Source of the DNA: Actinacidiphila alni
GTDB lineage: Bacteria; Actinomycetota; Actinomycetes; Streptomycetales; Streptomycetaceae
NCBI RefSeq assembly: GCF_900112845.1
Contig: NZ_FONG01000001.1
Span: 1-64,000 of the forward strand
Length of the DNA: 64,000 nucleotides
Reading direction: 5' to 3'
Positions 7,758 through 16,136 of the stretch are shown piece by piece. The notes below the pieces were generated by a model. That model did not search any database. It was not told the origin of the DNA and worked only from the letters and a program-made list of their open reading frames with translations. Positions within the stretch are counted from its first letter, which is position 1. Every line of letters starts with the position of its first letter. The position numbers and the translations under genes are program-made.

Positions 7758-9278
7758 ATGACCGACCCCGAACCGGAACGGACTCCGGTCCTCGCGCTGG
7801 AGGGGGTGAGCAAGTCCTTCGGCGCGGTACGGGCGCTGCGCGACGTCTCGTTGCGGCTGTACGCGGGCGAGGCGCACGCCCTCGCGGGGGAGAACGGCGC
7901 CGGCAAGTCCACCCTGATCAAGGCGCTGGCCGGTGTCCACCGGCCGGACTCCGGCACCGTACTGCTCGACGGCGCGCCGGTGGTCTTCCACGGCCCCGCG
8001 GACGCGCGCGACGCCGGTGTGGCCGTCATCTACCAGGAGCCCACCCTCTTCCCCGACCTCTCGATCGCCGAGAACATCTTCGTCGGCCGCCAGCCGCGCC
8101 GGTCCTTCGGCCGGGTCGACCACAAGTCCGTACGGCAGGCCACCGCGGACCTCTTCCGCCGGCTCGGCGTCGACCTCGACCCCGACCAGCCCGCCCGCGG
8201 CCTGTCCATCGCCGACCAGCAGCTCGTGGAGATCGCCAAGGCGCTCTCCTTCGACGCCCGCGTCCTGATCATGGACGAACCCACCGCCGCCCTCACCGGC
8301 AGCGAGGTCGCCCGGCTCTTCGGCGTCGTCAGGGCGCTGCGCGAGTCCGGCGCCGCCGTGCTGTTCATCTCGCACCGCCTCGAAGAGGTCTTCCAGCTCT
8401 GCCAGCGGGTCACCACCCTGCGCGACGGCGCCTGGATCGCCAGCGAGCCCGTCGAGGGCCTCACCGAGGACGACCTCGTGCGCCGGATGGTCGGCCGCGA
8501 CCTGGACGAGCTGTACCCCAAGCAGGACGCGAAGGTCGGCGAGGTCGCGCTCAGCGTGCGCCGGCTGACCCGCGAGGGCGTCTTCACCGACGTCTCCTTC
8601 GACGTACGGCGCGGCGAGATCGTCGGCCTGGCCGGACTCGTCGGCGCCGGCCGGTCCGAAGTCGCCAGGGCCGTCTTCGGCGTGGACCGCTGGGACGCGG
8701 GCGAGGTCGAGGTCGACGGGCGTCCGCTGAAGTCCGGCGCCCCGAGCCTGGCCATGTCGGCCGGCCTCGCGCTGGTCCCCGAGGACCGGCGCGAGCAGGG
8801 CCTGGTGATGGAGATGTCCATCGAGCGCAACATCAACCTCACCGGCTTCGGCGCCACCAGCCGCGCCGGACTGATGAACCGCGGCGCCGAACGCAGCCGC
8901 GCCGTCGACTGGGCGCTGCGCCTCCAGGTGAAGTACGCCCGGCTCGCCGATGTCGTCGGCACCCTGTCCGGCGGCAACCAGCAGAAAGTGGTGCTGGCCA
9001 AGTGGCTGGCCACCGATCCCCGGGTGCTGATCGTCGACGAGCCCACCCGCGGCATCGACGTCGGCACCAAGGCCGAGGTGCACCGGCTGCTGTCGCAGCT
9101 CGCCGCCGACGGCCTCGCCGTCCTGATGATCTCCTCCGACCTCCCGGAGATCCTCGGCATGGCCGACCGCGTCCTGGTGATGCACGAGGGCCGGCTGGCC
9201 GCGGACATCCCGCGCGCGGAGGCCACCGAGGAATCCGTCATGGCAGCGGCCACCGGCCGCGGAAGGAACGCGGCATGA
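7758..9278 (+). CDS. Rhamnose ABC transporter ATP-binding protein
   Basis: This 506-residue duplicated ATPase of the CUT2 sugar-transporter class energises rhamnose uptake at the inner face of the membrane. The first nucleotide-binding domain has Walker [10 protein letters not shown] near residue 42, a signature [15 protein letters not shown] and Walker [12 protein letters not shown]. The second has the degenerate Walker [10 protein letters not shown] usual for CUT2 proteins, then LSGGNQQKV and [17 protein letters not shown] precedes the ATG. Its stop overlaps the next start as ATGA. Substrate is inferred from the divergent rhamnose isomerase operon, the shared operators and the mutarotase downstream. 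Confidence 0.92.
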   Translation: MTDPEPERTPVLALEGVSKSFGAVRALRDVSLRLYAGEAHALAGENGAGKSTLIKALAGVHRPDSGTVLLDGAPVVFHGPADARDAGVAVIYQEPTLFPDLSIAENIFVGRQPRRSFGRVDHKSVRQATADLFRRLGVDLDPDQPARGLSIADQQLVEIAKALSFDARVLIMDEPTAALTGSEVARLFGVVRALRESGAAVLFISHRLEEVFQLCQRVTTLRDGAWIASEPVEGLTEDDLVRRMVGRDLDELYPKQDAKVGEVALSVRRLTREGVFTDVSFDVRRGEIVGLAGLVGAGRSEVARAVFGVDRWDAGEVEVDGRPLKSGAPSLAMSAGLALVPEDRREQGLVMEMSIERNINLTGFGATSRAGLMNRGAERSRAVDWALRLQVKYARLADVVGTLSGGNQQKVVLAKWLATDPRVLIVDEPTRGIDVGTKAEVHRLLSQLAADGLAVLMISSDLPEILGMADRVLVMHEGRLAADIPRAEATEESVMAAATGRGRNAA

Positions 9279-10330
9279 CCATGACCGCCAAACCCGCGTC
9301 CGCCGCGCCCCCGGAGGCCGCCTCCACCAGCGGCTTCCTGGACCGCGTGCTGAAGGTCAGGGAACTGGCCATCCTCGTCGTCCTGGTGCTGATGCTGCTG
9401 GCCACCCAGCTCGACAACCACGCCTTCCTGTCCGAACAGGGCATCAAGGACCTGCTGCTCAACGCGACCATCCTCGTGCTGGTCGCGGTCGGCCAGGCCA
9501 CCGTGGTGATCACCCGCAACGTCGACCTGTCGGTCGGCTCCACCATGGGCATCACCGCCTTCGCCGCCGGCGAGTTCCTGCGCGGCGGCGGCAATCCGCT
9601 GGTCGGCGTGCTGATCGCGATCGCGCTCGGCATCGGCTTCGGCGTCGTCAACGGCCTGCTGGTCAGCCTCGGCCAGGTGCCCGCGCTGGTGGTCACCCTC
9701 GGCACGCTCTACATCATCCGCGGCCTGGACTCCATCTGGTTCGGCTCCAAGCAGATCACCGCCGCCGACCTGCCCTCCGGCTTCGCCGACTTCGGGCACA
9801 ACGGCTTCGGCGCCGTCCCGTACCTGGCGCTGCTCACCGCGGTGGTGCTGATCGTCGCCGCGTACTACCTGCGCAGCTACCGCAGCGGCCGGGACCTGTA
9901 CGCGCTCGGCTCCAGCCCGGAGGCCGCGCGCCTGGCCGGTGTGCCGGTCCGCAAGCGCATCCTCACCGCCTACATCGTCTGCGGCGCCCTCGCGGGCCTG
10001 GCGGGCGCCCTCTACCTCGCCCGCTTCGGCAACGTCGACTCCGGCACCGGCAACGGCTACGAACTCACCGTCGTCAGCGCCGTGGTGGTCGGCGGTGTCG
10101 CCTTCACCGGCGGCTCCGGCAGCGTCTACGGCGCCGCGCTCGGCGCCCTGCTGCTCACCTCGATCAACAGTGTGCTGCCCTCGATCGGCGTCAGCTCGGT
10201 CTGGGTGCAGGCCATCGACGGCATCCTGCTGCTGCTCGCCATCGCCGTCGACCGGGTGGTCGCCCTGCGGGTGGCCGCGGTGCTCCGCAAGCGGGCCGCA
10301 CAGACAAGGAGCGCGATCCACCATGCCTGA
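9275..10330 (+). CDS. Rhamnose ABC transporter permease 1
   Basis: This is a 351-residue CUT2-type inner-membrane permease with about eight to ten hydrophobic segments, the first being [16 protein letters not shown] near residue 30. It carries the family motifs [16 protein letters not shown] and the cytoplasmic coupling-loop region [14 protein letters not shown]. The ATG overlaps the ATPase stop (ATGA), so translation is coupled. Its own stop overlaps the second permease start by 8 bp. It is predicted to form a heterodimer with that second permease. Confidence 0.9.
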   Translation: MTMTAKPASAAPPEAASTSGFLDRVLKVRELAILVVLVLMLLATQLDNHAFLSEQGIKDLLLNATILVLVAVGQATVVITRNVDLSVGSTMGITAFAAGEFLRGGGNPLVGVLIAIALGIGFGVVNGLLVSLGQVPALVVTLGTLYIIRGLDSIWFGSKQITAADLPSGFADFGHNGFGAVPYLALLTAVVLIVAAYYLRSYRSGRDLYALGSSPEAARLAGVPVRKRILTAYIVCGALAGLAGALYLARFGNVDSGTGNGYELTVVSAVVVGGVAFTGGSGSVYGAALGALLLTSINSVLPSIGVSSVWVQAIDGILLLLAIAVDRVVALRVAAVLRKRAAQTRSAIHHA

Positions 10331-11396
10331 GCCCACCAAGTCCCCGCAGGGGAAAGCCACTTCCGGCACGTCCGGCGGCTTCGCCGTACCGGCCTGGGCG
10401 CGGGACTCGCTGCGCTGGGACACCGTCGTCGGCGCCCTGCTGGTCGTCCTGCTGATCTGCTCCTTCTCCATGGTCGACAACTTCGGCAACGCGCTGAATC
10501 TGTCGTTCCTGATCGGCAACACCCTGCCGATCGCGCTCATCGCGCTGCCGATGACGATGCTGGTGATCTCCGGCGAGATCGACCTGTCGGTCGGCTCCAC
10601 CGCGGGCCTGTCCGGCGCGGTCATGGGCAAGCTCTGGAACGAGGGCATGTCCATCGAGACGATCATCCCGCTGTGCGTCCTGCTCGGCGTCGTCTGCGGG
10701 CTGGTCAACGGCCTGCTGGTGACCCGACTGGGACTGCCGTCGCTGGCCGTCACCATCGGCACCCTGGCGGCCTACCGCGGCATCGCGCAGATCGTGCTCG
10801 GCTCCAACTCGGTGACCGACTTCCCGCAGCAGTACCTCGACTTCGGCTCCGGCCGGATCGGCGGCACCTTCATCCCGCAGGCCGCCGTGCCGTGGGCGGT
10901 GCTGCTGGTGATCGCCGTGATCGTGCTGCACGCCACCCCGGTCGGCCGCTCGCTGTTCGCGGTCGGCGCCTCCCAGGAGGCGGCCCGCTTCGCCGGCATC
11001 CGCGTGAAGCGGCTGAAGCTGTCGATGTTCGTCGCCACCGGCACCGTCTCGGCGCTGACCGGCGTCTTCTGGGCCCTGCACTACGCCAGCGCCCGCTACG
11101 ACAACGCCACCGGTCTCGAACTGTCCGTCATCGCCGGTGTGCTGCTCGGCGGCATCGACTTCGACGGCGGCAAGGGCACCCTCGGCGGCGCGGTCGCCGG
11201 AGTGTTCCTGCTCGGCGCGCTGCAGAACGTGATGAGCCTGGTCAACGTCTCCGCGCAGTCCCAGATCCTGATCACCGGAGTCCTGCTGGTGATCTCGGTG
11301 CTGGCGCCGCGGGTCGCCCGGCAGGTGGGCCGGGCCAGGGCCCGGCGCAAAGCCGCCGACGCGGCACCACCGGCCGCCGCCCTGGCCACCGGCTGA
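10323..11396 (+). CDS. Rhamnose ABC transporter permease 2
   Basis: This is a second CUT2 permease of 357 residues, paralogous to the first. The conserved MLVISGEIDLSVGSTAG and AVGASQEAARFAGI segments are visible. Hydrophobic helices run from TVVGALLVVLLICSF near residue 35 to ILITGVLLVISVL near the C-terminus. The reading frame is open upstream, but the ATG at 10323 overlapping the first permease by 8 bp fits the operon and gives the standard length. After it comes a 164-bp gap before the binding-protein gene, in which no clear hairpin or promoter was recognised. Confidence 0.9.
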   Translation: MPEPTKSPQGKATSGTSGGFAVPAWARDSLRWDTVVGALLVVLLICSFSMVDNFGNALNLSFLIGNTLPIALIALPMTMLVISGEIDLSVGSTAGLSGAVMGKLWNEGMSIETIIPLCVLLGVVCGLVNGLLVTRLGLPSLAVTIGTLAAYRGIAQIVLGSNSVTDFPQQYLDFGSGRIGGTFIPQAAVPWAVLLVIAVIVLHATPVGRSLFAVGASQEAARFAGIRVKRLKLSMFVATGTVSALTGVFWALHYASARYDNATGLELSVIAGVLLGGIDFDGGKGTLGGAVAGVFLLGALQNVMSLVNVSAQSQILITGVLLVISVLAPRVARQVGRARARRKAADAAPPAAALATG

Positions 11397-11560
11397 TCCC
11401 GCCGGCCGCCGCCTGAAGCCGCCGCGGCCACCGCTCGAACCGACCGCACCCCCACCGTCCCGGCGCCCGACCCGTCATCACCCCGTTCCACGTCCTTGTC
11501 GTCCGTACACCCTCAACTGGTCGTCACCTGCCGCGCGTGCGGCATCGAAAGGAACCCCGC

Positions 11561-12661
11561 ATGTCGTACAGAACCGCCCCCGCCCGTCGTGCCGCGGCCG
11601 CGGTCGCCGTTGTGGCAGCCGTCGCGATCGGTGCCACCGCCTGTGGCGGCACCACCAAGAAGAGCACCGACTCCGACTCCACCAAGAGCGGTTCCGGCTC
11701 CTCCGCGGCGGCCTCCGCCAACCCCAGCGCGCCCATCAAGAAGGGCCTGACCATCGCCTACCTGCCCAAGCAGGTGAACAACCCGTACTTCACCATCTCC
11801 GACAACGGCGGCAAGAAGGCCGTCGAGGCGCTCGGCGAGAAGTACAAGGAGGTCGGCACCAGCAGCGGCACCGACACCGCGGGACAGGTCTCCTACGTCA
11901 ACACCCTCACCCAGCAGCAGGCCAGCGCCATCGCGGTGTCCGCGCAGGACCCGGGCGCGCTGTGCACCGCGCTCAACCAGGCCCGCAAGAACGGCGTCAA
12001 GGTCGTCACGTACGACTCCGACACCAACACCAACTGCCGTGACGCCTTCGTCTCGCAGGCCAGCGCCGAGGACCTGGGCCGTACCGAAGTCCAGCTGATG
12101 GCAAAGCAGATCGGCAACAAGGGCCAGATCGCGATCCTCTCGGCGGCCCAGACGGCCACCAACCAGAACACCTGGATCGACTTCATGAAGGACGAGCTGA
12201 AGAAGCCGGAGTACAAGGACATCCAGCTCGTCAAGGTCGCGTACGGCAACGACGACGCGCAGGCGTCGTTCCAGCAGACGCAGGGCCTGCTCCAGCAGTA
12301 CCCGAACCTGAAGGGGATCATCTCCCCGACCACGGTCGGCATCAAGGCCGCCGCCCAGTACCTGAGCGGCTCCAAGTACAAGGGCAAGGTCCAGCTCACC
12401 GGCCTCGGCACGCCCAACGACATGCGCGCGTACGTCACCAACGGCACCGTGCAGTCCTTCGAGCTGTGGGACCCGGCCAAGCTCGGCGCGCTGGCCGGCT
12501 ACACCGCCGTCGCGCTCGCCTCCGGCCAGATCACCGGCGCCCCCGGCGAGACCTTCACCGCGGGCGACATGGGCAGCTACACCATCGGCAAGGACAGCAC
12601 CGTGGTGCTCGGCAAGCCCACCGTCTTCGACAAGTCCAACATCGACCAGTACCACTTCTGA
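11561..12661 (+). CDS. rhaS: Rhamnose ABC transporter substrate-binding lipoprotein
   Basis: This is a 366-residue extracytoplasmic sugar-binding lipoprotein. The N-terminus has arginines, a hydrophobic stretch AAAVAVVAAVAIG and a lipobox-like ATAC with Cys near residue 27. A Ser/Lys-rich linker comes next, then a type I periplasmic-binding fold (LTIAYLPKQVNNPYFTISD, VVTYDSDTNTNCRDAFVSQ, GIISPTTVGIKAAAQYL). This pattern is that of rhamnose-binding RhaS proteins. GAAAGGAA precedes the ATG. The binding protein follows rather than precedes the permeases, as is common in CUT2 rhamnose operons. Confidence 0.9.
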   Translation: MSYRTAPARRAAAAVAVVAAVAIGATACGGTTKKSTDSDSTKSGSGSSAAASANPSAPIKKGLTIAYLPKQVNNPYFTISDNGGKKAVEALGEKYKEVGTSSGTDTAGQVSYVNTLTQQQASAIAVSAQDPGALCTALNQARKNGVKVVTYDSDTNTNCRDAFVSQASAEDLGRTEVQLMAKQIGNKGQIAILSAAQTATNQNTWIDFMKDELKKPEYKDIQLVKVAYGNDDAQASFQQTQGLLQQYPNLKGIISPTTVGIKAAAQYLSGSKYKGKVQLTGLGTPNDMRAYVTNGTVQSFELWDPAKLGALAGYTAVALASGQITGAPGETFTAGDMGSYTIGKDSTVVLGKPTVFDKSNIDQYHF

Positions 12662-12672
12662 TATCCCCCCGG

Positions 12673-12690
12673 GGTCCGCGGCCGCGGACC
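12673..12690. terminator. Perfect GC palindrome between rhaS and the mutarotase
   Basis: GGTCCGCGGCCGCGGACC is an 18-bp perfect palindrome 12 bp after the binding-protein stop. It could be a partial terminator that limits downstream expression or a stabilising 3' hairpin; there is no U-tract. Confidence 0.5.
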
Positions 12691-12732
12691 GGGAGCGATC
12701 CCGGGCCGCGGCGACGGGGAAGGACAGCCCAA

Positions 12733-13053
12733 GTGCAGCGCGTCTGCTTCCTGCTGAAGGTCCGTCAGGAACGGTTGGACGAGTACCGTGCCAGGCACGC
12801 GGACGTCTGGCCGCGGATGCGCGAGGCGCTGTCCGCCGCCGGCTGGCACAACTACTCGCTGTTCCTGCGCGAGGACGGCCTGCTCGTCGGCTATCTGGAG
12901 ACCGAGGACTTCGACCGGGCCCGCGCGGCCATGGACGGCACGGAGGTGAACGCCCGCTGGCAGGCGGAAATGGCGGGCTTCTTCGAGGAGTTGGACGGCG
13001 TCGCGCCGGACGCGGCGATGGTCCCGCTCACCGAGGTGTTCCACCTGCCGTGA
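12733..13053 (+). CDS. rhaM: L-rhamnose mutarotase
   Basis: This 106-residue cytoplasmic enzyme interconverts alpha and beta anomers of L-rhamnose so the isomerase receives its preferred form. It has the RhaM hallmark N-terminus VCFLLKVRQERLDEYRARH, then VWPRMREALSAAGWHNYSLFL and a Trp-rich C-terminal half with NARWQAEMAGFFEE. The GTG at 12733 is preceded by GGAAGGA; the frame is open upstream but that part overlaps the binding-protein gene. Length matches the roughly 104-residue family. It is the last structural gene of the transporter operon. Confidence 0.92.
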   Translation: MQRVCFLLKVRQERLDEYRARHADVWPRMREALSAAGWHNYSLFLREDGLLVGYLETEDFDRARAAMDGTEVNARWQAEMAGFFEELDGVAPDAAMVPLTEVFHLP

Positions 13054-13064
13054 ACAACGGAGGT

Positions 13065-13076
13065 TGGAACGATTCA
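13065..13076. promoter_or_regulatory. Candidate operator O4 before the rhamnose regulator
   Basis: TGGAACGATTCA; its complement TGAATCGTTCCA matches O1 at 11 of 12 positions. It begins 12 bp after the mutarotase stop, so the regulator gene probably has its own autoregulated promoter. Confidence 0.6.
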
Positions 13077-13109
13077 TCGCGTGCCGGTTCCGCCTGCACG
13101 CACTGTGTT

Positions 13110-13121
13110 TGAATAAGTTCA
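13110..13121. promoter_or_regulatory. Candidate operator O5 before the rhamnose regulator
   Basis: TGAATAAGTTCA, extended to TTGAA-taag-TTCAA, a perfect 5-bp-arm inverted repeat. It is 45 bp from O4 and about 100 bp upstream of the regulator start. Confidence 0.6.
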
Positions 13122-13219
13122 ATGCGTTGACCCCGGGACCACGTCGAGCACGTCGCACCGACGCCGGGAGAGCGGACGAGAGCCCTGCCGGCGGCGGGCG
13201 GGACGGAGCAGTGGAGCCC

Positions 13220-14227
13220 ATGGTCGGTATCAAGGACGTGGCACGGCAGGCGGGTGTCTCGGTCGGGACCGTGTCCAACGTCATCAACCGGCCCGACCTG
13301 GTGTCCGAGGAGACCAGGACCCGGGTGCAGTCGGTGATCAGCCGGCTCGGCTACATACGGAGCGAGTCCGCCCGCCAACTGCGGGCCGGCGCGAGCCGGA
13401 TCGTCGCCCTGCTCGTCCTCGACATGGGCAACCCCTTCTTCGTGGACGTCGCCAGCGGCGCCGAGCGCGCCGCCCGCGCCGCCGGGCTCGGCGTCATGGT
13501 CTGCAACAGCGCCCAGAGCACCAGCGAAGAGGTCGAGTATCTGTCGCTCTTCGCCGAACAGCGGGTACGCGGCGTGCTGGTCACCCCCGCCGACTCCACG
13601 GGGCACAGCCTCAAGACGCTGCGCAGCCAGGGCATTCCCTTCGTCCTGGTCGACCGGGTCTCGGCGGACGCCGCCGTGTGCTCGGTCTCGGTCGACGACG
13701 TCGTCGGCGGCCGGCTCGCCGCCCAGCACCTGATCGCCGCCGGACACCGCTCCATCGTCTACGTCGGCGGCCCGCCCGACCTGCCGCAGGTCCGCGACCG
13801 CCGCGCGGGCGCGCTCGCCGCGCTCGCCGAGGCCGGACTGCCCGCCGAGTCGCTCACCGAGGTGTCCGCCGAGCGGCTCGACGTCGCCGCCGGACGCGAC
13901 GCCGGCGCCCGGCTGCTCGGCCTGTCGCCGCGGCCCACCGCCGTCTTCTGCGCCAACGACCTGCTGGCGCTCGGCGTCCTCCAGGCCGTCTTCGCCGCCC
14001 GGGTCGCCGTCCCCGAACAGATGGCCATCGTCGGCTACGACGACATCGAATTCGCCGCTGCCGCGGCCGTACCGCTCACCTCCGTACGGCAGCCCGCCGT
14101 CGCGATGGGGCGGCTGGCCGCCGAGATGCTGCTGGAGGAGACGGCCGACGCCGAGGGTCACGAGCACCGGCAGGTCGTGCTCCAGCCGGAGCTGGTGGTG
14201 CGGGGGTCGAGCCTCGGGGCCCGCTGA
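13220..14227 (+). CDS. LacI-family regulator, predicted rhamnose repressor
   Basis: This 335-residue transcription factor has an N-terminal LacI helix-turn-helix (VGIKDVARQAGVSVGTVSNVINRP) and hinge (SARQLRAGASR). The type I periplasmic-binding-like effector domain follows (IVALLVLDMGNPFFVDVASG, FCANDLLALGVLQAV, VGYDDIEFAAAAAVPLTSVRQP). The ATG at 13220 gives the standard family length; an in-frame GTG at 13211 is the alternative. It lies just after the mutarotase gene, behind two TGAA-N4-TTCA sites like those at the divergent rhamnose promoters. It is therefore inferred to repress the whole locus, with rhamnose or a catabolite as inducer. Confidence 0.88.
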   Translation: MVGIKDVARQAGVSVGTVSNVINRPDLVSEETRTRVQSVISRLGYIRSESARQLRAGASRIVALLVLDMGNPFFVDVASGAERAARAAGLGVMVCNSAQSTSEEVEYLSLFAEQRVRGVLVTPADSTGHSLKTLRSQGIPFVLVDRVSADAAVCSVSVDDVVGGRLAAQHLIAAGHRSIVYVGGPPDLPQVRDRRAGALAALAEAGLPAESLTEVSAERLDVAAGRDAGARLLGLSPRPTAVFCANDLLALGVLQAVFAARVAVPEQMAIVGYDDIEFAAAAAVPLTSVRQPAVAMGRLAAEMLLEETADAEGHEHRQVVLQPELVVRGSSLGAR

Positions 14228-14445
14228 CCGCCCGCTCTTCCGGCCGGGGCCGGCGTCGTACGGGGGTCGGCGCCGGTCGCCGGGCGCGGGCGCGTGACGG
14301 GGGATCGGCGCCGGCCGCCATGTGACGGGGCCGCGGACGCCGGTGAAAAACCGGTGGCGCGGTGGCAGGGGGAGGGGCTACGGTCCCTGGTGTTCGGACG
14401 GGAGCAGCCGCGGCTGCCCGTTGTCGGCCCGTGTGCACGACCAAG

Positions 14446-14519
14446 GAGGTGTGACCCGATGGCTGTCTTTGTGATGGGCGCTGCCCAGAACCAGAAGTTC
14501 ATCCCCCACACCTCTGTGG
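14446..14519 (+). promoter_or_regulatory. Possible RNA switch: SD and anti-SD pairing across a mini-ORF
   Basis: The mini-ORF ribosome site contains GAGGTGTG (14446-14453). The same transcript carries its exact complement CACACCTC at 14507-14514. That anti-SD can instead form a local hairpin, CCACA-cctc-TGTGG (14506-14519), which puts CCTC in the loop. The two pairings exclude each other, which is the layout of a translational leader. This is structure by inspection only. Confidence 0.4.
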
Positions 14520-14530
14520 TCCCCGGCTGA
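14459..14530 (+). CDS. 23-residue leader-type peptide upstream of rsgA
   Basis: A mini-ORF starts at ATG 14459 behind an unusually strong AAGGAGGTGTG Shine-Dalgarno with 6-9 bp spacing, and ends in TGA at 14530. The peptide begins MAVFVMGAAQ and ends HTSVVPG. Codon use (GCT, TTT, TCT) is less GC-biased than in neighbouring genes. It ends 60 bp before the likely TTG start of rsgA, so both may share a transcript. I do not recognise the peptide. It could be a regulatory leader or a functional small protein. Confidence 0.55.
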   Translation: MAVFVMGAAQNQKFIPHTSVVPG

Positions 14531-14590
14531 CCTCTTCTTCCACGCCGCGCCCGTGTGCGCCGCGCCGGGGCCCTGTTCGAAGGGTTTCCC

Positions 14591-15748
14591 TTGTCTCTCC
14601 CGTCTTCTTCTTCCGTCCGTTCCACCTCACCTTCCCTCTCTTCCTCCGACTTGATCCCGTACGGCTGGGACTCGGTGCTGGACGACGCCTTCGCCGCGCA
14701 TGCGGCGGCCGGCCTCGTACCGGCGCGGATCGTCCGGGTGGACCGCGGGCTGTGCGACGTCGTCGTGGCCGACGGCGCGGGCGGCCTGACCACCGTGCGC
14801 GCCGACACGGACCCGGTGCACTCGCCGGACCCGATGCGGGTCGCCTGCACCGGCGACTGGGCGGCGGTCGATCTCGACCCGGCGCAGCCCAAGGGCCCGT
14901 CCGTACGGGCACTGCTGCCGCGCAGGACCGCGATCGTCCGCTCGACGTCGTCCAAGCGGTCCGAGGGCCAGGTGCTCGCGGCCAATGTCGATCACGCGGT
15001 GATCGCGGTGTCGCTGGCTGCCGAACTCGACCTCGGGCGGCTCGAACGCTTCCTCACCCTGGCGTGGGAGAGCGGCGCGCAGCCCCTGGTCGCCCTCACC
15101 AAGGCCGACCTGGTGGGGGACACCACCTATCTGCTGGAGGACGCCGAATCGGCGGCGCTCGGCGTGCAGGTGGTGGTGGTCAGCGCCACGACCGGCGAAG
15201 GGCTCGATGTCCTCTCGGAGGTACTGACCGGCGGCACCGCGGTGCTCCTCGGGCAGTCCGGCGCGGGCAAGTCCACGCTCACCAACGCCCTGTTGGGGCG
15301 CGAGGTCCAGGAGGTGCGGGCCACCCGTGACGCCGACGGCAAGGGCCGGCACACCACGACCACCCGCGATCTGCTGCCGCTGCCCGACGGCGGGGTGCTG
15401 ATCGACACCCCGGGGCTGCGCGGTGTCGGGCTCTGGGACGCCGAGGGCGGCCTCACCCAGGTCTTCGCGGAGATCGAGCAACTCGCCGAGGGGTGCCGCT
15501 TCCAGGACTGCTCCCACCAGAGGGAGCCGGGCTGCGCCGTGCTGGCCGCGCTGGAGGACGGCACCTTGCAGCACCGCCGCCTGGAGAGCTACCGCAAGCT
15601 GCTGCGCGAGAACGCGTGGATCGCCTCCCGCACCGACCAGCGGCTGCGCGCCGAGATGCGGCGCGAGTGGAAGCAACGCAGCGCCGCCGGGCGGGAGATG
15701 TACGAGCGCAAGCGCGGCGGCGGTGGCGGCCACCGCCGCAGGTCCTGA
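14591..15748 (+). CDS. rsgA: Ribosome small subunit-dependent GTPase A
   Basis: RsgA is a late 30S assembly GTPase. The roughly 385-residue protein has an N-terminal OB-fold region (about 30-110) and a circularly permuted GTPase domain: G4 LTKAD, SATTGEG, Walker-like GQSGAGKST and DTPGLRGVG. A C-terminal zinc-binding knuckle with CRFQDCSHQREPGC follows. That G4-G5-G1-G3 order is diagnostic. The likely start is TTG 14591 with GAAGGG 7 bp upstream; GTG 14555 in the same frame is the alternative and lacks a site. It ends convergent with a small membrane gene, with a GC hairpin between them. Confidence 0.92.
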   Translation: MSLPSSSSVRSTSPSLSSSDLIPYGWDSVLDDAFAAHAAAGLVPARIVRVDRGLCDVVVADGAGGLTTVRADTDPVHSPDPMRVACTGDWAAVDLDPAQPKGPSVRALLPRRTAIVRSTSSKRSEGQVLAANVDHAVIAVSLAAELDLGRLERFLTLAWESGAQPLVALTKADLVGDTTYLLEDAESAALGVQVVVVSATTGEGLDVLSEVLTGGTAVLLGQSGAGKSTLTNALLGREVQEVRATRDADGKGRHTTTTRDLLPLPDGGVLIDTPGLRGVGLWDAEGGLTQVFAEIEQLAEGCRFQDCSHQREPGCAVLAALEDGTLQHRRLESYRKLLRENAWIASRTDQRLRAEMRREWKQRSAAGREMYERKRGGGGGHRRRS

Positions 15749-15757
15749 CGGACCGCA

Positions 15758-15787
15758 CCGGCCGGCCGCGGACAACGGGCCGGCCGG
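15758..15787. terminator. Bidirectional hairpin between rsgA and small membrane gene
   Basis: CCGGCCGGCC (15758-15767) and its complement GGCCGGCCGG (15778-15787) form a 10-bp stem with a 10-nt loop in the 48-bp convergent gap. Confidence 0.6.
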
Positions 15788-15796
15788 ACCGTACGC

Positions 15797-15934
15797 CTAT
15801 CCGGCGCCGCCGCCCGGTCCCTGCTGGTGGCGGCGCCGTACGGCGATCGGGCTGCCCGCGCTCCAGAACGAGCCGACGACACAGGCGACCACGAGAGCCA
15901 CGATCACGACGCCGATGATCACGCTGTAGGCCAT
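15797..15934 (-). CDS. Small single-pass membrane protein
   Basis: This is a 45-residue protein beginning MAYSVIIGVVIVALVVACVV, which is one clear transmembrane helix. A basic tail (RRRHQQ) and a Gly-rich end follow, suggesting an N-out or N-in single pass with the tail on the cytoplasmic side. The ATG at 15934 has a strong GAGGAGG box, which is the main reason to believe it is a gene. It is convergent with rsgA. Function is unknown. Confidence 0.55.
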   Translation of the reverse strand: MAYSVIIGVVIVALVVACVVGSFWSAGSPIAVRRRHQQGPGGGAG

Positions 15935-16136
15935 GTCGGACCTCCTCTCTTCGGGCACGGCCTTCACCATGCCCACACGTTCGCTGCCTGATCGTGACCT
16001 TCCCGTTGCTTGGTGTTCCCAACCCATGGATGGGTGAACGGAGTTCGCGCGCGGGTTCGAAACGCGCGCGAACGGCGCGCCGGGCGGCGGGACATGGCGA
16101 AGTGCCGGACCGCTTGAGAGGGGTGATGACGGCCCG

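Noticed and set aside
8030..10762. 910-codon minus-strand frame opposite the transporter genes
   Set aside because: Translation is His/Asp/Gln/Arg-rich without domains; the opposite strand encodes a canonical ABC ATPase and permeases.
13064..13219. N-terminal extension of the rhamnose LacI regulator from 13064
   Set aside because: The extra 52 residues are low complexity, precede the HTH and would run through both operators.
14338..14359. CCGGT-gaaaa-ACCGG hairpin after the rhamnose regulator
   Set aside because: Only a 5-bp stem; too weak to call a terminator with confidence.
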